Shown in pieces: positions 52,604-61,316 of a stretch of DNA of 64,000 nt. The position numbers and the translations under genes were made by a program. Within the stretch, counting starts at the first letter, position 1; each line of letters opens with the position of its first letter. Under the pieces are notes generated by a model. The model searched no databases. It worked only from the letters and a program-made list of their open reading frames with translations, and was not told the origin of the DNA. This stretch comes from an uncultured Oscillospiraceae bacterium (GTDB taxonomy: Bacteria; Bacillota; Clostridia; Oscillospirales; Oscillospiraceae), in the NCBI GenBank assembly GCA_934561515.1, contig CAKTGM010000003.1, forward strand, positions 1-64,000. Direction: 5' to 3'.

Positions 52604-52632
52604 TTGACAGTCCACTGCCTTTGCCGTATCAT
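52604..52632 (+). promoter_or_regulatory. Sigma-A promoter of acpP
   Basis: TTGACA (52604-52609), 17 bp and TATCAT (52627-52632) lie in the plsX-acpP gap. Confidence 0.82.
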
Positions 52633-52671
52633 TTGGAAGAACCAAAATCGTGAGAGGAAGTAAAAGTCATT

Positions 52672-52917
52672 ATGAGTCCCGAAGAAATTTTCAAGACGAT
52701 GCAGAAGCTGATCGTAGAGCAGTTCGCGCTCGACCCCAACGAGATCAAGATGGACAGCTCTTTTGAGGAAGACCTCGGCGCCGACTCCGTGGACCTTGTC
52801 GAGCTGGTGATGGCCATGGAAGAGGAGTTTGAGCTGGATGAGATCCCCGAGGAGGAGCTTGCCTCGCTCAAGACGGTGGGCGACTGTGTGCGTTATTTAA
52901 GCACGAAGCTCGGTTAA
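52672..52917 (+). CDS. acpP: Acyl carrier protein
   Basis: This 81-aa protein is strongly acidic and has the phosphopantetheine attachment Ser39 in GADSVDLVELVMAMEEEF. It carries acyl chains in fatty acid and phospholipid synthesis. plsX-acpP-rnc is a conserved Firmicute gene order. It has its own promoter and a hairpin behind it, giving it high and separately adjustable expression. Confidence 0.96.
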   Translation: MSPEEIFKTMQKLIVEQFALDPNEIKMDSSFEEDLGADSVDLVELVMAMEEEFELDEIPEEELASLKTVGDCVRYLSTKLG

Positions 52918-52925
52918 GAAGAAAA

Positions 52926-52957
52926 AAGCCGCCCCGCTGCAAGCGGGGCGTCCTTTT
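52926..52957 (+). terminator. Hairpin (attenuator or weak terminator) between acpP and rnc
   Basis: CGCCCCGCT/AGCGGGGCG enclose a GCA loop and are followed by TCCTTTT. The short T-run suggests partial termination. Confidence 0.6.
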
Positions 52958-52973
52958 ATCAGGAGGGAGCAAT

Positions 52974-53660
52974 ATGCAGGCCTTGGAAGAAAAGCTGCAA
53001 TATCATTTTAAAAATCCGGCGCTGCTCGAAGAAGCGCTGCGCCACAGCTCGTATGCCAACGAGCACCGCGGCGCAAACTTTTTCAGCAACGAGCGCCTTG
53101 AATTCTTGGGCGACAGCGTGCTCGGCTTTGTCACGGCGGAGTATCTCTTCGCCAAGCACCCCACCGCGCCCGAGGGCGAGCTGACGCGCATCCGCGCGCT
53201 GCTCGTGTGCGAGGACAGTCTGCACGAGGTCGCCCAGCGGCTGGAGCTGGGCCGTCACCTGATGCTCGGCAACGGCGAGGAGGGCTGCGGCGGACGCACG
53301 CGCCCGTCCATCCTGGCCGACGCGACCGAGGCGGTCTTTGCCGCCGTGTATCTCGATGGCGGCATTCAGGCGGCGAGCGCGCTCATCCACCGCGTGCTGC
53401 TCGACACCGAGCGCGAGGACGTGGCCGAGGAAAAGCGCCGCGACTACAAGACCATCTTACAGGAATTCGTGCAGCGCACGCCGAACCAGACGCTCGCCTA
53501 CCGCCTCTTTGGCGAGAGCGGACCCGACCACGACAAGACCTTCTGCTTTGAGGTGCTGCTCAACGAAGAGGTTGTGGGCAAGGGCGAGGGGCGCAGCAAG
53601 AAGGAAGCCGAGCAGATGGCCGCGAAGGACGCGCTCGAGCTGCTGACGCGCCGCAAGTAA
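52974..53660 (+). CDS. rnc: Ribonuclease III
   Basis: The 228-aa enzyme has the RNase III signature NERLEFLGDSVLGFVTAE with its catalytic acidic residues, a second acidic site in LADATEAVFAAVYLDGG, and a C-terminal double-stranded RNA-binding domain (about 155-225, DYKTILQEFVQRTP...GEGRSKKEAEQMAAKDALELL). It cleaves double-stranded RNA in rRNA precursors and mRNAs. The RBS AGGAGGGAG directly precedes the ATG. Confidence 0.96.
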   Translation: MQALEEKLQYHFKNPALLEEALRHSSYANEHRGANFFSNERLEFLGDSVLGFVTAEYLFAKHPTAPEGELTRIRALLVCEDSLHEVAQRLELGRHLMLGNGEEGCGGRTRPSILADATEAVFAAVYLDGGIQAASALIHRVLLDTEREDVAEEKRRDYKTILQEFVQRTPNQTLAYRLFGESGPDHDKTFCFEVLLNEEVVGKGEGRSKKEAEQMAAKDALELLTRRK

Positions 53661-53674
53661 ACAAGAAACCGCAA

Positions 53675-53705
53675 AAGCGCCGTGAGTTCACGGCGCTTAT
53701 TTTTG
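53675..53705. terminator. Bidirectional terminator between rnc and the TauE/SafE pair
   Basis: An 11-bp perfect stem AAGCGCCGTGA/TCACGGCGCTT is followed by ATTTTTG. Its 3' part overlaps the last codons of the minus-strand gene. Confidence 0.85.
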
Positions 53706-54068
53706 TTCTTTCGGTTTTTCCAGCAGGACGGAAAGCCCCGCGTAGAGGAGAAACAGGCCGAAGGGCCTGCGCAGAGCGCCGCTGTCGAGCGCCGTTGCAA
53801 GGGCGGCGGCAAGCAGCGCGCAGACAACGCCGAGCGGGATGGCCGCGCGCAGGGCGCTTGGGTCGAGATAGCCATTTTTCCGGTGGGCAAAGAGCGAAAC
53901 GAGCGCCGTCGGCAGGAAGTAGAGCAGGTTGATCGCCTGCGCCGTGCGCTGCTCCACGCCGAAAAAGAGCGTCATGCACAAAAGGAGCAGCGTTCCGCCG
54001 CCAACGCCCCAGACGGAGAGAATGCCCGTTACAAGGCCGCACAGCGCGCGCAGGAGCCACTGCGTCAT
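53697..54068 (-). CDS. TauE/SafE-type permease, half-size protein 2
   Basis: The 123-aa protein is one half of a TauE/SafE (DUF81) permease: about four hydrophobic segments, and the family motif GLVTGILSVWGVGGGTLLLL near its N-terminus. Full members are about 250 aa with two such halves in one chain. Here the halves are separate genes overlapping by 4 bases (ATGA), so a heterodimer would rebuild the complete transporter. Family members export or import sulfite, sulfonates or other anions; the substrate is unknown here. It ends beside a bidirectional terminator. Confidence 0.8.
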   Translation of the reverse strand: MTQWLLRALCGLVTGILSVWGVGGGTLLLLCMTLFFGVEQRTAQAINLLYFLPTALVSLFAHRKNGYLDPSALRAAIPLGVVCALLAAALATALDSGALRRPFGLFLLYAGLSVLLEKPKEQK

Positions 54069-54418
54069 AGGAGATACCTCGCAGCCCCGTAGAGCAGAAA
54101 CAGCGCGAACATACGCCTGAGCCAGAGATTCGACACATTTTTGAAGAGCCGCCCGCCGATCGCGCCGCCGATGAGCCCGCCGAGAAGATAGGGCAGCGCC
54201 TCTTCAAGCGGCAGGGCATTGCGGAAGAAATAGACGGCCGCCGAAGCAAGGCAGACGGGAAAGATGACCGCCACGCAGGTCGCAAACGCGGCCTTTTCCG
54301 AAAGCCCCGCCCACTTTCGCAGCAGCAGCACGAGTGGGATGCCGCCGCCCCCGCCGAAAAGCCCGTTCACCGTGCCGGCAATCGCGCCGGCAATGCGGCA
54401 TTTTGATGCCTTTTCCAT
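54065..54418 (-). CDS. TauE/SafE-type permease, half-size protein 1
   Basis: The 117-aa protein has about four hydrophobic segments and the N-terminal motif GAIAGTVNGLFGGGGGIPLVLLL. It lies upstream of a second half-size member on the minus strand, with a 4-base overlap, and together they equal a usual TauE/SafE permease. The two halves resemble each other only in the GxxxGxxGxGGG motif, as expected for the internal repeat of this family. No accessory sulfur metabolism genes are adjacent. Confidence 0.8.
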   Translation of the reverse strand: MEKASKCRIAGAIAGTVNGLFGGGGGIPLVLLLRKWAGLSEKAAFATCVAVIFPVCLASAAVYFFRNALPLEEALPYLLGGLIGGAIGGRLFKNVSNLWLRRMFALFLLYGAARYLL

Positions 54419-54463
54419 CCCGCACCTCCTAAGTAGTCTGCGCCCGCGGGCGCAGAAGGACGC

Positions 54464-54652
54464 TCAGCGCAGCTTGAAGCTCTGGCAGTCGGTGCACTGG
54501 TCCATGGTGGGGTTCGCCTCGTGCGTGCCGACCTGAATGGCGTTCAGGCCGCAGTACTGGCCGTCCTTGCAGTGGTTGGCGCAGTTGGTCACGGCGCAGC
54601 GAATGGAAGTGTTGGGCGTGCAGGCGCAGCCGCTATTGGTATGATCGGTCAT
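54464..54652 (-). CDS. DUF1540-domain small Cys-rich protein
   Basis: The 62-aa protein has eight Cys, in the DUF1540 pattern CAVTNCANHCKDGQYCGLNAI...CTDCQSF. The spacing looks suited to binding a metal ion, but the role is not established. DUF1540 proteins are common in sporulating Firmicutes. A longer N-terminal start is not available. It is monocistronic on the minus strand; the start has AGGAAC close by. Confidence 0.82.
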   Translation of the reverse strand: MTDHTNSGCACTPNTSIRCAVTNCANHCKDGQYCGLNAIQVGTHEANPTMDQCTDCQSFKLR

Positions 54653-54725
54653 GGTGTTCCTCCCAAAAAAGTGATCTTGGCCTTTGCCGATCCTAGCTTG
54701 CGCCGTTTTCTTCGTACTATGCAGA

Positions 54726-54766
54726 AAAAGCGAAGCGCCGGAAAAATTTTCCGGCGCTTCGCTTTT
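54726..54766 (-). terminator. Terminator of the MATE transporter gene
   Basis: AAAGCGAAGCGCCGGAAAA and its complement form a very strong stem directly at the stop codon; both flanks have runs of T or A. Confidence 0.85.
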
Positions 54767-56146
54767 TTATTCGATTCGCGTGATGTCGTGGATCCACTTG
54801 CCCGAGCGCAGGCGGATGAGACCGAGGGGGGATTTGAGGATGTACTCGATCATCAGGCACAGGCAGAAGATCTCGTTGGGGACCTTGAGCACAAGGCCGA
54901 GGATGGCCATGGTGGGCAGCGTGCCGAGCCAGAGGGGGGCGTTGTCGATAAGGAGCGCGGCGTTCACATCGCCGCCGCCGCGCAGCACGCCCACGGCCAT
55001 GGTCGAGGAAAAGCTGTGGAGCGGGATGGCGCAGGCGTAGCATATGAGCATCACGCCGCAAAGCTGCGAGGCGACCGCCGAGAGCGAGAAGAGCGGCATG
55101 ACGAAGGGGCGCATGAGCGTAACGAACATCGTGTATTCAAGAACGCCGAGCCCCATGCCGAAGATGAGAGAAGTGAAGCAGAGCGCCCGGCCAATGTTGT
55201 AAACGCCCTTGAGGTTGCCCGTGCCGATCTCCTTGCCGACGATGACCGCGGCTGCCGCCGCGATGCCGTAGATGCCCGAGGTCATCAGACGGTCGATGTT
55301 GCCCGCGAGCGTGTAGGAGGCGATGAGGTCGGAGCTTTCGGCCATGTGGCCCATGATGACGGTGATCATCGAAAAGCCCGTGCCCCAGAGCGTTTCGTTG
55401 AGCAGCACCGGCGCGCTGTAGCGCAGGAAGCGGCGCAGCATATCCGTGCCGGGGCGCAGGATGGCAGGCCAGATGAGCGGCAGCGTGCGGCAGCGGAAGG
55501 CATAGGAGAAGCAGATGACGCACTCGACCGCGCGGGAGAAGAGCGTTGCCACCGCCGCGCCCGTGACGCCGAGCGCGGGGAGACCGAGCTTGCCGAAGAT
55601 GAGCAGATAGTTGCCGATCGTGTTGCAGAGCATCGAGGTGGCGAAGACGATCATGCCGAAGCGGGGATTTTCGATGCTGCGCTGCATACCGATGTAGATG
55701 GAGGAAATGGAATTGAGAATGTAGGAAAAGCCGACGATGCGCAGGTACGGCTCGGCGAGCACCACGAGCGTTTCATTGTCCGTGATGAGGTAGAGGACCT
55801 GCGCGGGGAAGGCGCAGAGAACGATGGCGAAGATCACGCTCACGCCGCCGGCGATGCAAAAGCCGATGCCCATCACGCGGTTGATGCTCTCGCGGTCGCC
55901 GCGGCCCCAGTACTGGCTGATGAGCACGCTCGAGCCGCTTTGCAGGCCGAAGACGATGAGCTGGATGATGAAGACCGGCACGTTCGCCACCGTAACAGCG
56001 GACATCTGGTCGCTGCCGAGAAGGCCGACCATGAACGTATCCAGAAAGCCAAGGGACGTGGTGATGAAGTTCTGAGCGATGACGGGCAGAGCCAGCAGGA
56101 AAAGACGCTTATAAAAGCCCTTGGGCTGATGAAGATACGAGAACAT
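54767..56146 (-). CDS. MATE family multidrug/metabolite exporter
   Basis: The 459-aa protein has 12 predicted membrane helices in two halves and clear MatE features: PVIAQNFITTSLGFLDTFMVG in helix 1, SSVLISQYWGRGDRESINRVMG, and SAPVLLNETLWGTGFSMITV opening the second half. It is most like the NorM/DinF-type drug/cation antiporters of Firmicutes. Substrate cannot be told. It is a single minus-strand gene between the DUF1540 gene and the cysteine desulfurase gene. Confidence 0.92.
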   Translation of the reverse strand: MFSYLHQPKGFYKRLFLLALPVIAQNFITTSLGFLDTFMVGLLGSDQMSAVTVANVPVFIIQLIVFGLQSGSSVLISQYWGRGDRESINRVMGIGFCIAGGVSVIFAIVLCAFPAQVLYLITDNETLVVLAEPYLRIVGFSYILNSISSIYIGMQRSIENPRFGMIVFATSMLCNTIGNYLLIFGKLGLPALGVTGAAVATLFSRAVECVICFSYAFRCRTLPLIWPAILRPGTDMLRRFLRYSAPVLLNETLWGTGFSMITVIMGHMAESSDLIASYTLAGNIDRLMTSGIYGIAAAAAVIVGKEIGTGNLKGVYNIGRALCFTSLIFGMGLGVLEYTMFVTLMRPFVMPLFSLSAVASQLCGVMLICYACAIPLHSFSSTMAVGVLRGGGDVNAALLIDNAPLWLGTLPTMAILGLVLKVPNEIFCLCLMIEYILKSPLGLIRLRSGKWIHDITRIE

Positions 56147-56169
56147 TGTCGACCTCCGTTGTTTTAGAA

Positions 56170-57303
56170 TTACAGCATGGGGAAGCGCGTGTCATGATGC
56201 GCCCTGAGCGCTGCGGCGAGTGCGTCGATGTCGTCCGTTGTTGTTTCCGGGCCGAAGCTGACGCGCAGCACGCCTGCGGCGGTCTTCTTGTCGAGCCCCA
56301 TCGCGCGGTAAACGTGGCTCAGCTGCCCGCGATGGCAGGCAGAGCCGGCGGAAATGCAGATGCCCTGCGCGCCAAGCTCCGTGACGACGTTGGCGGACGG
56401 ATAGCCGACGAGCGAGAGCGAGAGGATGTGCGGCGCTTCGCCGCTGCCGACGCGGACAACGTCCGGGAGGGCGAGCAGCGTTTTTTCGGCATAGGCCTTG
56501 ACGGCGGCCATGTGCGCGAGCGTTTCTTCCAGGTGCTCGCAGCGCAGCGAGACGGCCCTGGCAAAGCCCGCGATCTGGCCCGTGGCCTCCGTGCCGGAGC
56601 GAAGCCCCTGCTCCTGCCCGCCGCCGTAGATGAGCGGCCGGGGCGCGCGCACGCGCTCGCCGAGGTAGAGCGCGCCGATGCCCTTGGGCGCGCCGATCTT
56701 GTGCCCGCTGACGGAGATGAGGTCCGCGCCGAGCGTGGAGGCGCGGAAGGGAACCTTCAAAAAGCCCTGCACCGCGTCGGTATGGAGCAGTGCGCGGGAC
56801 TTTTTCTCTTTCAAAAGCCGCGCGACCTCGGCCACGGGAAAGATGCAGCCCGTCTCGTTGTTCACGAGCATCATCGTGACGAGCGCGGTGTCGTCCCGCA
56901 GGGCGGCATCCACCTGAGAGGCGGTGATATTGCCGTTTTTGTCGGGCTTTAGGTAGGTGACGGAATAGCCCTCCTGCTCGAGCGCACGGCACGGTTCGAG
57001 AACGGCGCTGTGCTCCACGGCGGTGGTGATGATGTGCCTGTCCGCGTGGCGGTTCTGGTGCGCGGCGAGGCGGATGGCCCAGTTGTCGCTCTCTGAGCCG
57101 CAGGAGGTGAAGACAAGCTCGGACGCCTTGCAGCCAAGCGCTGCGGCGACCGTCTCACGTGCAGCGTCGAGCTGCGTTTTCGCCTGCTTGCCGAAGGGGT
57201 ACTGGGAGCTTGGGTTGCCCCAGCGGGAAACGAGCGTATCGTAAACATCGCGCGCCACCTCTTCGGGAACGGGCGTGGTGGCGGCGTGATCGAGATAGAT
57301 CAT
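56170..57303 (-). CDS. Cysteine desulfurase (NifS/IscS family)
   Basis: The 377-aa PLP enzyme starts MIYLDHAATTPVP and has the PLP-binding Lys202 in SVSGHKIGAPKG and the mobile-loop catalytic Cys323 in SAGSACHRG. It releases sulfur from cysteine for Fe-S clusters, thiolated tRNA or other thio-cofactors. No iscU or mnmA follows here. It is divergent from mtaB, an Fe-S radical SAM enzyme that needs such sulfur, and the two have overlapping back-to-back promoters. The start follows AAAGGA. Confidence 0.93.
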   Translation of the reverse strand: MIYLDHAATTPVPEEVARDVYDTLVSRWGNPSSQYPFGKQAKTQLDAARETVAAALGCKASELVFTSCGSESDNWAIRLAAHQNRHADRHIITTAVEHSAVLEPCRALEQEGYSVTYLKPDKNGNITASQVDAALRDDTALVTMMLVNNETGCIFPVAEVARLLKEKKSRALLHTDAVQGFLKVPFRASTLGADLISVSGHKIGAPKGIGALYLGERVRAPRPLIYGGGQEQGLRSGTEATGQIAGFARAVSLRCEHLEETLAHMAAVKAYAEKTLLALPDVVRVGSGEAPHILSLSLVGYPSANVVTELGAQGICISAGSACHRGQLSHVYRAMGLDKKTAAGVLRVSFGPETTTDDIDALAAALRAHHDTRFPML

Positions 57304-57327
57304 ATCGGGAAAATCCTTTCTTTGGAC

Positions 57328-57356
57328 TTGTCAGATCGCTCAAATGATTATACAAT
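57328..57356 (+). promoter_or_regulatory. mtaB promoter, overlapping the divergent desulfurase promoter
   Basis: TTGTCA (57328-57333), 17 bp and TACAAT (57351-57356) point towards mtaB. Confidence 0.65.
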
Positions 57357-57374
57357 ATTACAATAAAAAAGCAA
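57347..57374 (-). promoter_or_regulatory. Cysteine desulfurase promoter
   Basis: On the minus strand TTGCTT, 16 bp and TATAAT. Its -10 box overlaps the -10 region of the mtaB promoter, so the two polymerases should compete. Confidence 0.65.
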
Positions 57375-57427
57375 GGGCGGCGGACACTTTTTGCCGCGCC
57401 TCCCTGCGGAAAAGGATACAGGCACAC

Positions 57428-58714
57428 ATGAAAGTTGCGATCTGCACCCTTGGGTGCAAGGTGAACCAATACGAAACGCAGGCGCTCGAGCAGGAGCTGA
57501 AGCGCCGCGGACACACGCTTGCGGATTTTGAAGAAACGGCGGACATCTACGTTGTCAACACCTGCTCGGTGACGGCGGTGAGCGACAAAAAGTCGCGCCA
57601 GATGCTCCGTCAGGCCAAGCGGCGCAACCCGAACGCGGTCATCGCCGCCTGCGGCTGCTATGCCCAGACCCACCCGGAGGACGTGAAAAAGCTCGACCTC
57701 GACGTGATCGCGGGCACGAACGACCGCACGCACTTTATTGACCTTTTGGAGCGCGCGGCGCGGGAGAAGGCGCACATCGTCCATGTGGACGACGTGTGGG
57801 AGCGGCGCGAATTTGAGGTGCTGCCCGCCGGCGGCATGGTCAACCGCACGCGCGCGATGCTCAAGGTCGAGGACGGCTGCGTGAACTTCTGCACCTACTG
57901 CCTCATCCCCTACGCGCGCGGGCGCGTGCGCTCGCTGCCGCTCGACGAGGCCGCGCGGCAGGTGAGGGCGCTGCGCGAGGAGGGCTACCGCGAGATCGTG
58001 GTCACGGGCATCGAAATTTCGTCCTACGGCTCGGACTTTAAGGACGGCACATCGCTCATCGACCTTTTAGAGCGCATCGCGCGCGAGGGCGGCGAGATGC
58101 GCATCCGCCTCGGCTCGCTCGAGCCGCGCACCATCACGGAGGAATTCTGCGCGCGCGCAGCAAAGCTCAAGTATCTCTGCCCGCACTTCCATCTTTCGAT
58201 GCAGTCGGGCTGCGACGCGACCTTAAAGCGCATGAACCGCAAGTACGACACGGCGCGCTTTATGGAGTCCTGCGCGCTGCTGCGCAAGTATTTTGACGAT
58301 CCCGCCATCACGACCGATCTCATCACGGGCTTCCCCGAGGAGACGGAGGAGGAATTCGCGCAGACGCTCGACTTCATCGCGCGCGTCGGCTTTGCCGAGA
58401 TGCACGTCTTCCCCTATTCCATCCGTCCCGGCACGAAGGCTGCCGAGATGCCGCAGGTCGATATGCCCGTGCGCGAGGAGCGCGCCGCGCGCGCCGCGGC
58501 CGTTGCAAAGGAGATGCACGAAGCCTACTTAGAGCGCTGCGTGGGCAAGACCTTCCCTGTGCTCTTCGAGCGCGACCGGCAGGGCGGCAGCGCGGGCCAC
58601 GCACCGAATTACATGGAGGTTTCCGTTGCGCGCGAGGGACTGCACAATGAGGTAAAGAACGTGAAGATCACGGCGGTCGACGGCGGCGGTCTTCGCGGCG
58701 AAGTGGAGGACTGA
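57428..58714 (+). CDS. mtaB: tRNA t6A37 methylthiotransferase MtaB
   Basis: The 428-aa radical SAM enzyme has the N-terminal MTTase UPF0004 domain (CTLGCKVNQYETQ, VNTCSVT, ACGCYAQ), the radical SAM motif CVNFCTYCLIPYARGRVRS and a C-terminal TRAM domain. The GCKVNQYE signature and length separate MtaB from MiaB and RimO. It converts t6A37 to ms2t6A37 in tRNAs that read ANN codons. The start at 57428 is the first Met before KVAICTLGC; an upstream in-frame extension lacks an RBS. It is 3 bp from the next gene. Confidence 0.94.
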   Translation: MKVAICTLGCKVNQYETQALEQELKRRGHTLADFEETADIYVVNTCSVTAVSDKKSRQMLRQAKRRNPNAVIAACGCYAQTHPEDVKKLDLDVIAGTNDRTHFIDLLERAAREKAHIVHVDDVWERREFEVLPAGGMVNRTRAMLKVEDGCVNFCTYCLIPYARGRVRSLPLDEAARQVRALREEGYREIVVTGIEISSYGSDFKDGTSLIDLLERIAREGGEMRIRLGSLEPRTITEEFCARAAKLKYLCPHFHLSMQSGCDATLKRMNRKYDTARFMESCALLRKYFDDPAITTDLITGFPEETEEEFAQTLDFIARVGFAEMHVFPYSIRPGTKAAEMPQVDMPVREERAARAAAVAKEMHEAYLERCVGKTFPVLFERDRQGGSAGHAPNYMEVSVAREGLHNEVKNVKITAVDGGGLRGEVED

Positions 58715-58717
58715 GCG

Positions 58718-59293
58718 ATGGCGAATCATTTTTACGCCTATATCTCCCGTATGCGCTGCGTGAAGCGCTGGGCGCTCATGCGCAACACCGAGGAGGAGAA
58801 CATTCAGGAGCACAGCCACATGGTCGCGGTGCTCGCGCACGCGCTCGCGCTGATCCGCACGCGTGTCTGCGGCATCCCGACCGACGCGAACGCCGTGGCG
58901 GTCGCCGCGCTCTACCACGACGCGACGGAGATCCTGACCGGCGATATGCCGACGCCCATCAAGTACTATAACCCCGAGATCCGCGACGCTTACCGCAAGG
59001 TGGAGACCGTGGCGGGCGAGAAGCTCTTATCCATGCTGCCGGACGCGCTGCGCGCGGACTATGAGCCGGTCATCCGGATCGAGGATGAAACGGTGCGCGC
59101 GCTCGTCAAGGCGGCGGACAAGCTGTCGGCCTACATCAAGTGCGTGGAGGAGCTCAAGGCGGGCAACCTTGAATTCAAAAAGGCCGCCGAGCAGACGCGC
59201 CGCGCGCTGGACGAGATGAAAATGCCGGAGCTTGACTACTTCATGGCGCACTGCATGGAGAGCTTTTCCATGACGCTTGACGAACTGGAATAA
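58718..59293 (+). CDS. yfbR: HD-domain 5'-deoxynucleotidase (YfbR type)
   Basis: The 191-aa protein has HD-domain metal ligands in EHSHMVAVLAHAL and ALYHDATEIL, plus DKLSAYIKCVEE, the YfbR/HDDC2 arrangement. It dephosphorylates deoxynucleoside monophosphates. The length equals E. coli YfbR (about 200). It follows mtaB after 3 bp, so the two are probably translated from one transcript. There is no functional link other than nucleotide and RNA metabolism. Confidence 0.9.
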   Translation: MANHFYAYISRMRCVKRWALMRNTEEENIQEHSHMVAVLAHALALIRTRVCGIPTDANAVAVAALYHDATEILTGDMPTPIKYYNPEIRDAYRKVETVAGEKLLSMLPDALRADYEPVIRIEDETVRALVKAADKLSAYIKCVEELKAGNLEFKKAAEQTRRALDEMKMPELDYFMAHCMESFSMTLDELE

Positions 59294-59380
59294 GAAAAAC
59301 GCGGAAAATAGGAACATTTTTCGCAAAATGAACGTCTAAACCTTCGCAAGCCCAAAAATCAAATAGTGAGGTGAATGAAG

Positions 59381-60349
59381 ATGAAAAGATGTTTGACTCT
59401 CTTGCTGGCGCTGGTGCTGGCGCTGTCCCTTGCCGCCTGCGGCGCGAAGTCTGCCGGCTCCGACAGCATGGCGGGCGGCTACTACGGCTATGATTCGACA
59501 AAGGAAGACTACGACTTTACCGCAACAGCTGGCGAAGCGGAAGACACGGGCGCGTGGAACGGCGGCGGACAGGTCGGCGCGGGCACGGACGTGAGCCTTT
59601 CCGAGCGCGGCGTCAAGATGGTCTACAGCGCGAGCATCGAGATGCAGACCGTCTCCTACGAGCAGGCGGTGGAGGATATTGCCGCGCTCGTCGAGCGCAG
59701 CGGCGCTTACTTTGAGCAGAAGAATTTTTCGAACTACTCCAACGGCTATCGCCACGCGAGCTACACCGTGCGCGTGCCGGCGGAGCAGTATGCCGACTTC
59801 TGCGCGCAGGTGGGTGCGCTCTGCCATGTGACATGGCAAAGCGACTCGGCGGAGGACATCAGCGAGCAGTATTATGACACGCAGTCGCGCCTGGAAACGG
59901 CGCAGATCAAGCTTGCGCGCTTGCAGGAGCTGCTCAAAAAGGCGCAGAACATGGAGGACATCATCACCATCGAGTCCGCCATCTCCGAAACCGAGTATGA
60001 GATCGAACGGCTCTCCGGCACGGTGCGCCGCTATGACGCGCTCGTGGACTATGCGACCGTCACGCTCGAGCTGAGCGAGGTCTACCGTCTCTCTGGCACG
60101 GAGGACGCGCCCAAGAGCTTTGGCGAAAAGCTCGGCAACGCCTTTACGGACGGCCTTGCCGCCGCTGCCGAGGGGCTGGAGGACGCTGCGATCTGGCTTG
60201 CCTACAGCTGGCTCGGGGTCCTGATTTTCGCGGCGGTCGTGTTCGCGGCCGTGAAGCTCATCGGACGTCTGCGCCGGGGAGAGAAGCTGCCGAAGCTTGG
60301 CAGAAAGAAGCGTAAAAACACGGCAAACGAAACAAACGTGGAGGAATAA
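59381..60349 (+). CDS. DUF4349-domain lipoprotein
   Basis: The 322-aa protein has a lipoprotein signal peptide with the lipobox LAAC (lipidated Cys20), a Gly/Tyr/Asp-rich spacer, a DUF4349 domain (about 75-265, KMVYSASIEMQTVSYEQAVEDI, YTVRVPAEQYADF, and a coiled-coil insertion) and a C-terminal membrane helix (about 270-295) followed by a basic tail. The DUF4349 family is anchored at both ends and its function is unknown. ATG 59381 is preferred to 59375 because AGGTG then has normal spacing. It lies 3 bp before the next gene. Confidence 0.85.
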   Translation: MKRCLTLLLALVLALSLAACGAKSAGSDSMAGGYYGYDSTKEDYDFTATAGEAEDTGAWNGGGQVGAGTDVSLSERGVKMVYSASIEMQTVSYEQAVEDIAALVERSGAYFEQKNFSNYSNGYRHASYTVRVPAEQYADFCAQVGALCHVTWQSDSAEDISEQYYDTQSRLETAQIKLARLQELLKKAQNMEDIITIESAISETEYEIERLSGTVRRYDALVDYATVTLELSEVYRLSGTEDAPKSFGEKLGNAFTDGLAAAAEGLEDAAIWLAYSWLGVLIFAAVVFAAVKLIGRLRRGEKLPKLGRKKRKNTANETNVEE

Positions 60350-60352
60350 ACC

Positions 60353-60970
60353 ATGAACATCACCTGGCTGGGCCATTCCTGCTTTCTCATCGAAAGCGGC
60401 GGCTGGCGCATTGTGCTCGACCCCTACTATGTGGAGACCTATCCTGCGCTGCACGTCGATGCGGACGAGGTGCTCTGCTCGCATTCCCACCGCGACCACG
60501 CCTTTTTGGAGGCGGTGACGCTCTCGGGGCGAAGATGCGCGGAAAGTCCCTTCGCGGTCGAAACGGTTTCGACCTTCCACGACGAAAAGGGCGGAGCGCT
60601 GCGCGGGGAGAACACCATCCACATCCTGCGCGCCGAGGGGCTGACGGTCGTGCACTGCGGCGACCTCGGCCATGAACTGAGCGAGGAACCGCTCGAAAAG
60701 ATCAGGGGCTGCGACGCGCTGCTCATCCCCGTCGGCGGGTACTACACCATCGACGCTGCGACCGCCAAAAAGGTCGCGGACGCGGCTGCGCCGCGCGTCC
60801 TTGTGCCGATGCACTACCGCTTCGGCGCTCACGGCTATCCCGAGATCGGCACGCTGGAGGATTTTCTGCCGCTCTGCGATGCTGCAAGCGTGCAGCGGCT
60901 CGAAACGAATGGCTTCACGCTGACGAAGGACGCGCCCGCGGGCATCGTCGTGCCGCGCTTTGCTGAATAA
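60353..60970 (+). CDS. UPF0173-type metal-dependent hydrolase
   Basis: The 205-aa protein is a small MBL-fold hydrolase of the UPF0173/YtkL type: MNITWLGHSCFLIES at the N-terminus, metal ligands in SHSHRDHAF, HCGDLGH and PMHYRFG near the end. Members cleave small ester or phosphodiester substrates that are not defined. It starts 3 bp after the DUF4349 lipoprotein and ends at a terminator. Confidence 0.88.
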   Translation: MNITWLGHSCFLIESGGWRIVLDPYYVETYPALHVDADEVLCSHSHRDHAFLEAVTLSGRRCAESPFAVETVSTFHDEKGGALRGENTIHILRAEGLTVVHCGDLGHELSEEPLEKIRGCDALLIPVGGYYTIDAATAKKVADAAAPRVLVPMHYRFGAHGYPEIGTLEDFLPLCDAASVQRLETNGFTLTKDAPAGIVVPRFAE

Positions 60971-60982
60971 AAGTAGAGAGAG

Positions 60983-61009
60983 AAAAGCCGCCCGGGAGGG
61001 CGGCTTTTT
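60983..61009 (+). terminator. Terminator after the UPF0173 hydrolase gene
   Basis: AAAAGCCGCCC/GGGCGGCTTTT is an 11-bp perfect stem with a GGGA loop and a T-run. Confidence 0.88.
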
Positions 61010-61316
61010 CGTATATGCCCGTCCTTTCTGCGTAGACGATAGCGCTGCCCCGGAAGCGGCTGCTGCCGCTGGTTTGGGGCGGTGCGCGGCGGTGATATAC
61101 AAATAGTATTATCGCGGAAATCCTGCAAAAATGAATGCGGAAAAATACGAAAATGGCCGCGCAAAAGCAGGGGAGGGCGGGAGCGGGACACGACGAAAGG
61201 TTCCAAAAAGCCGCAGGGCTGCGCGTTTTTGCGACCTTGCCCGAGCGCTTTAGCGCGCTTGAGCGGAAAGACGACAAATTAACATAACATTTTCGATAAA
61301 ACGATACTACGGTGAG

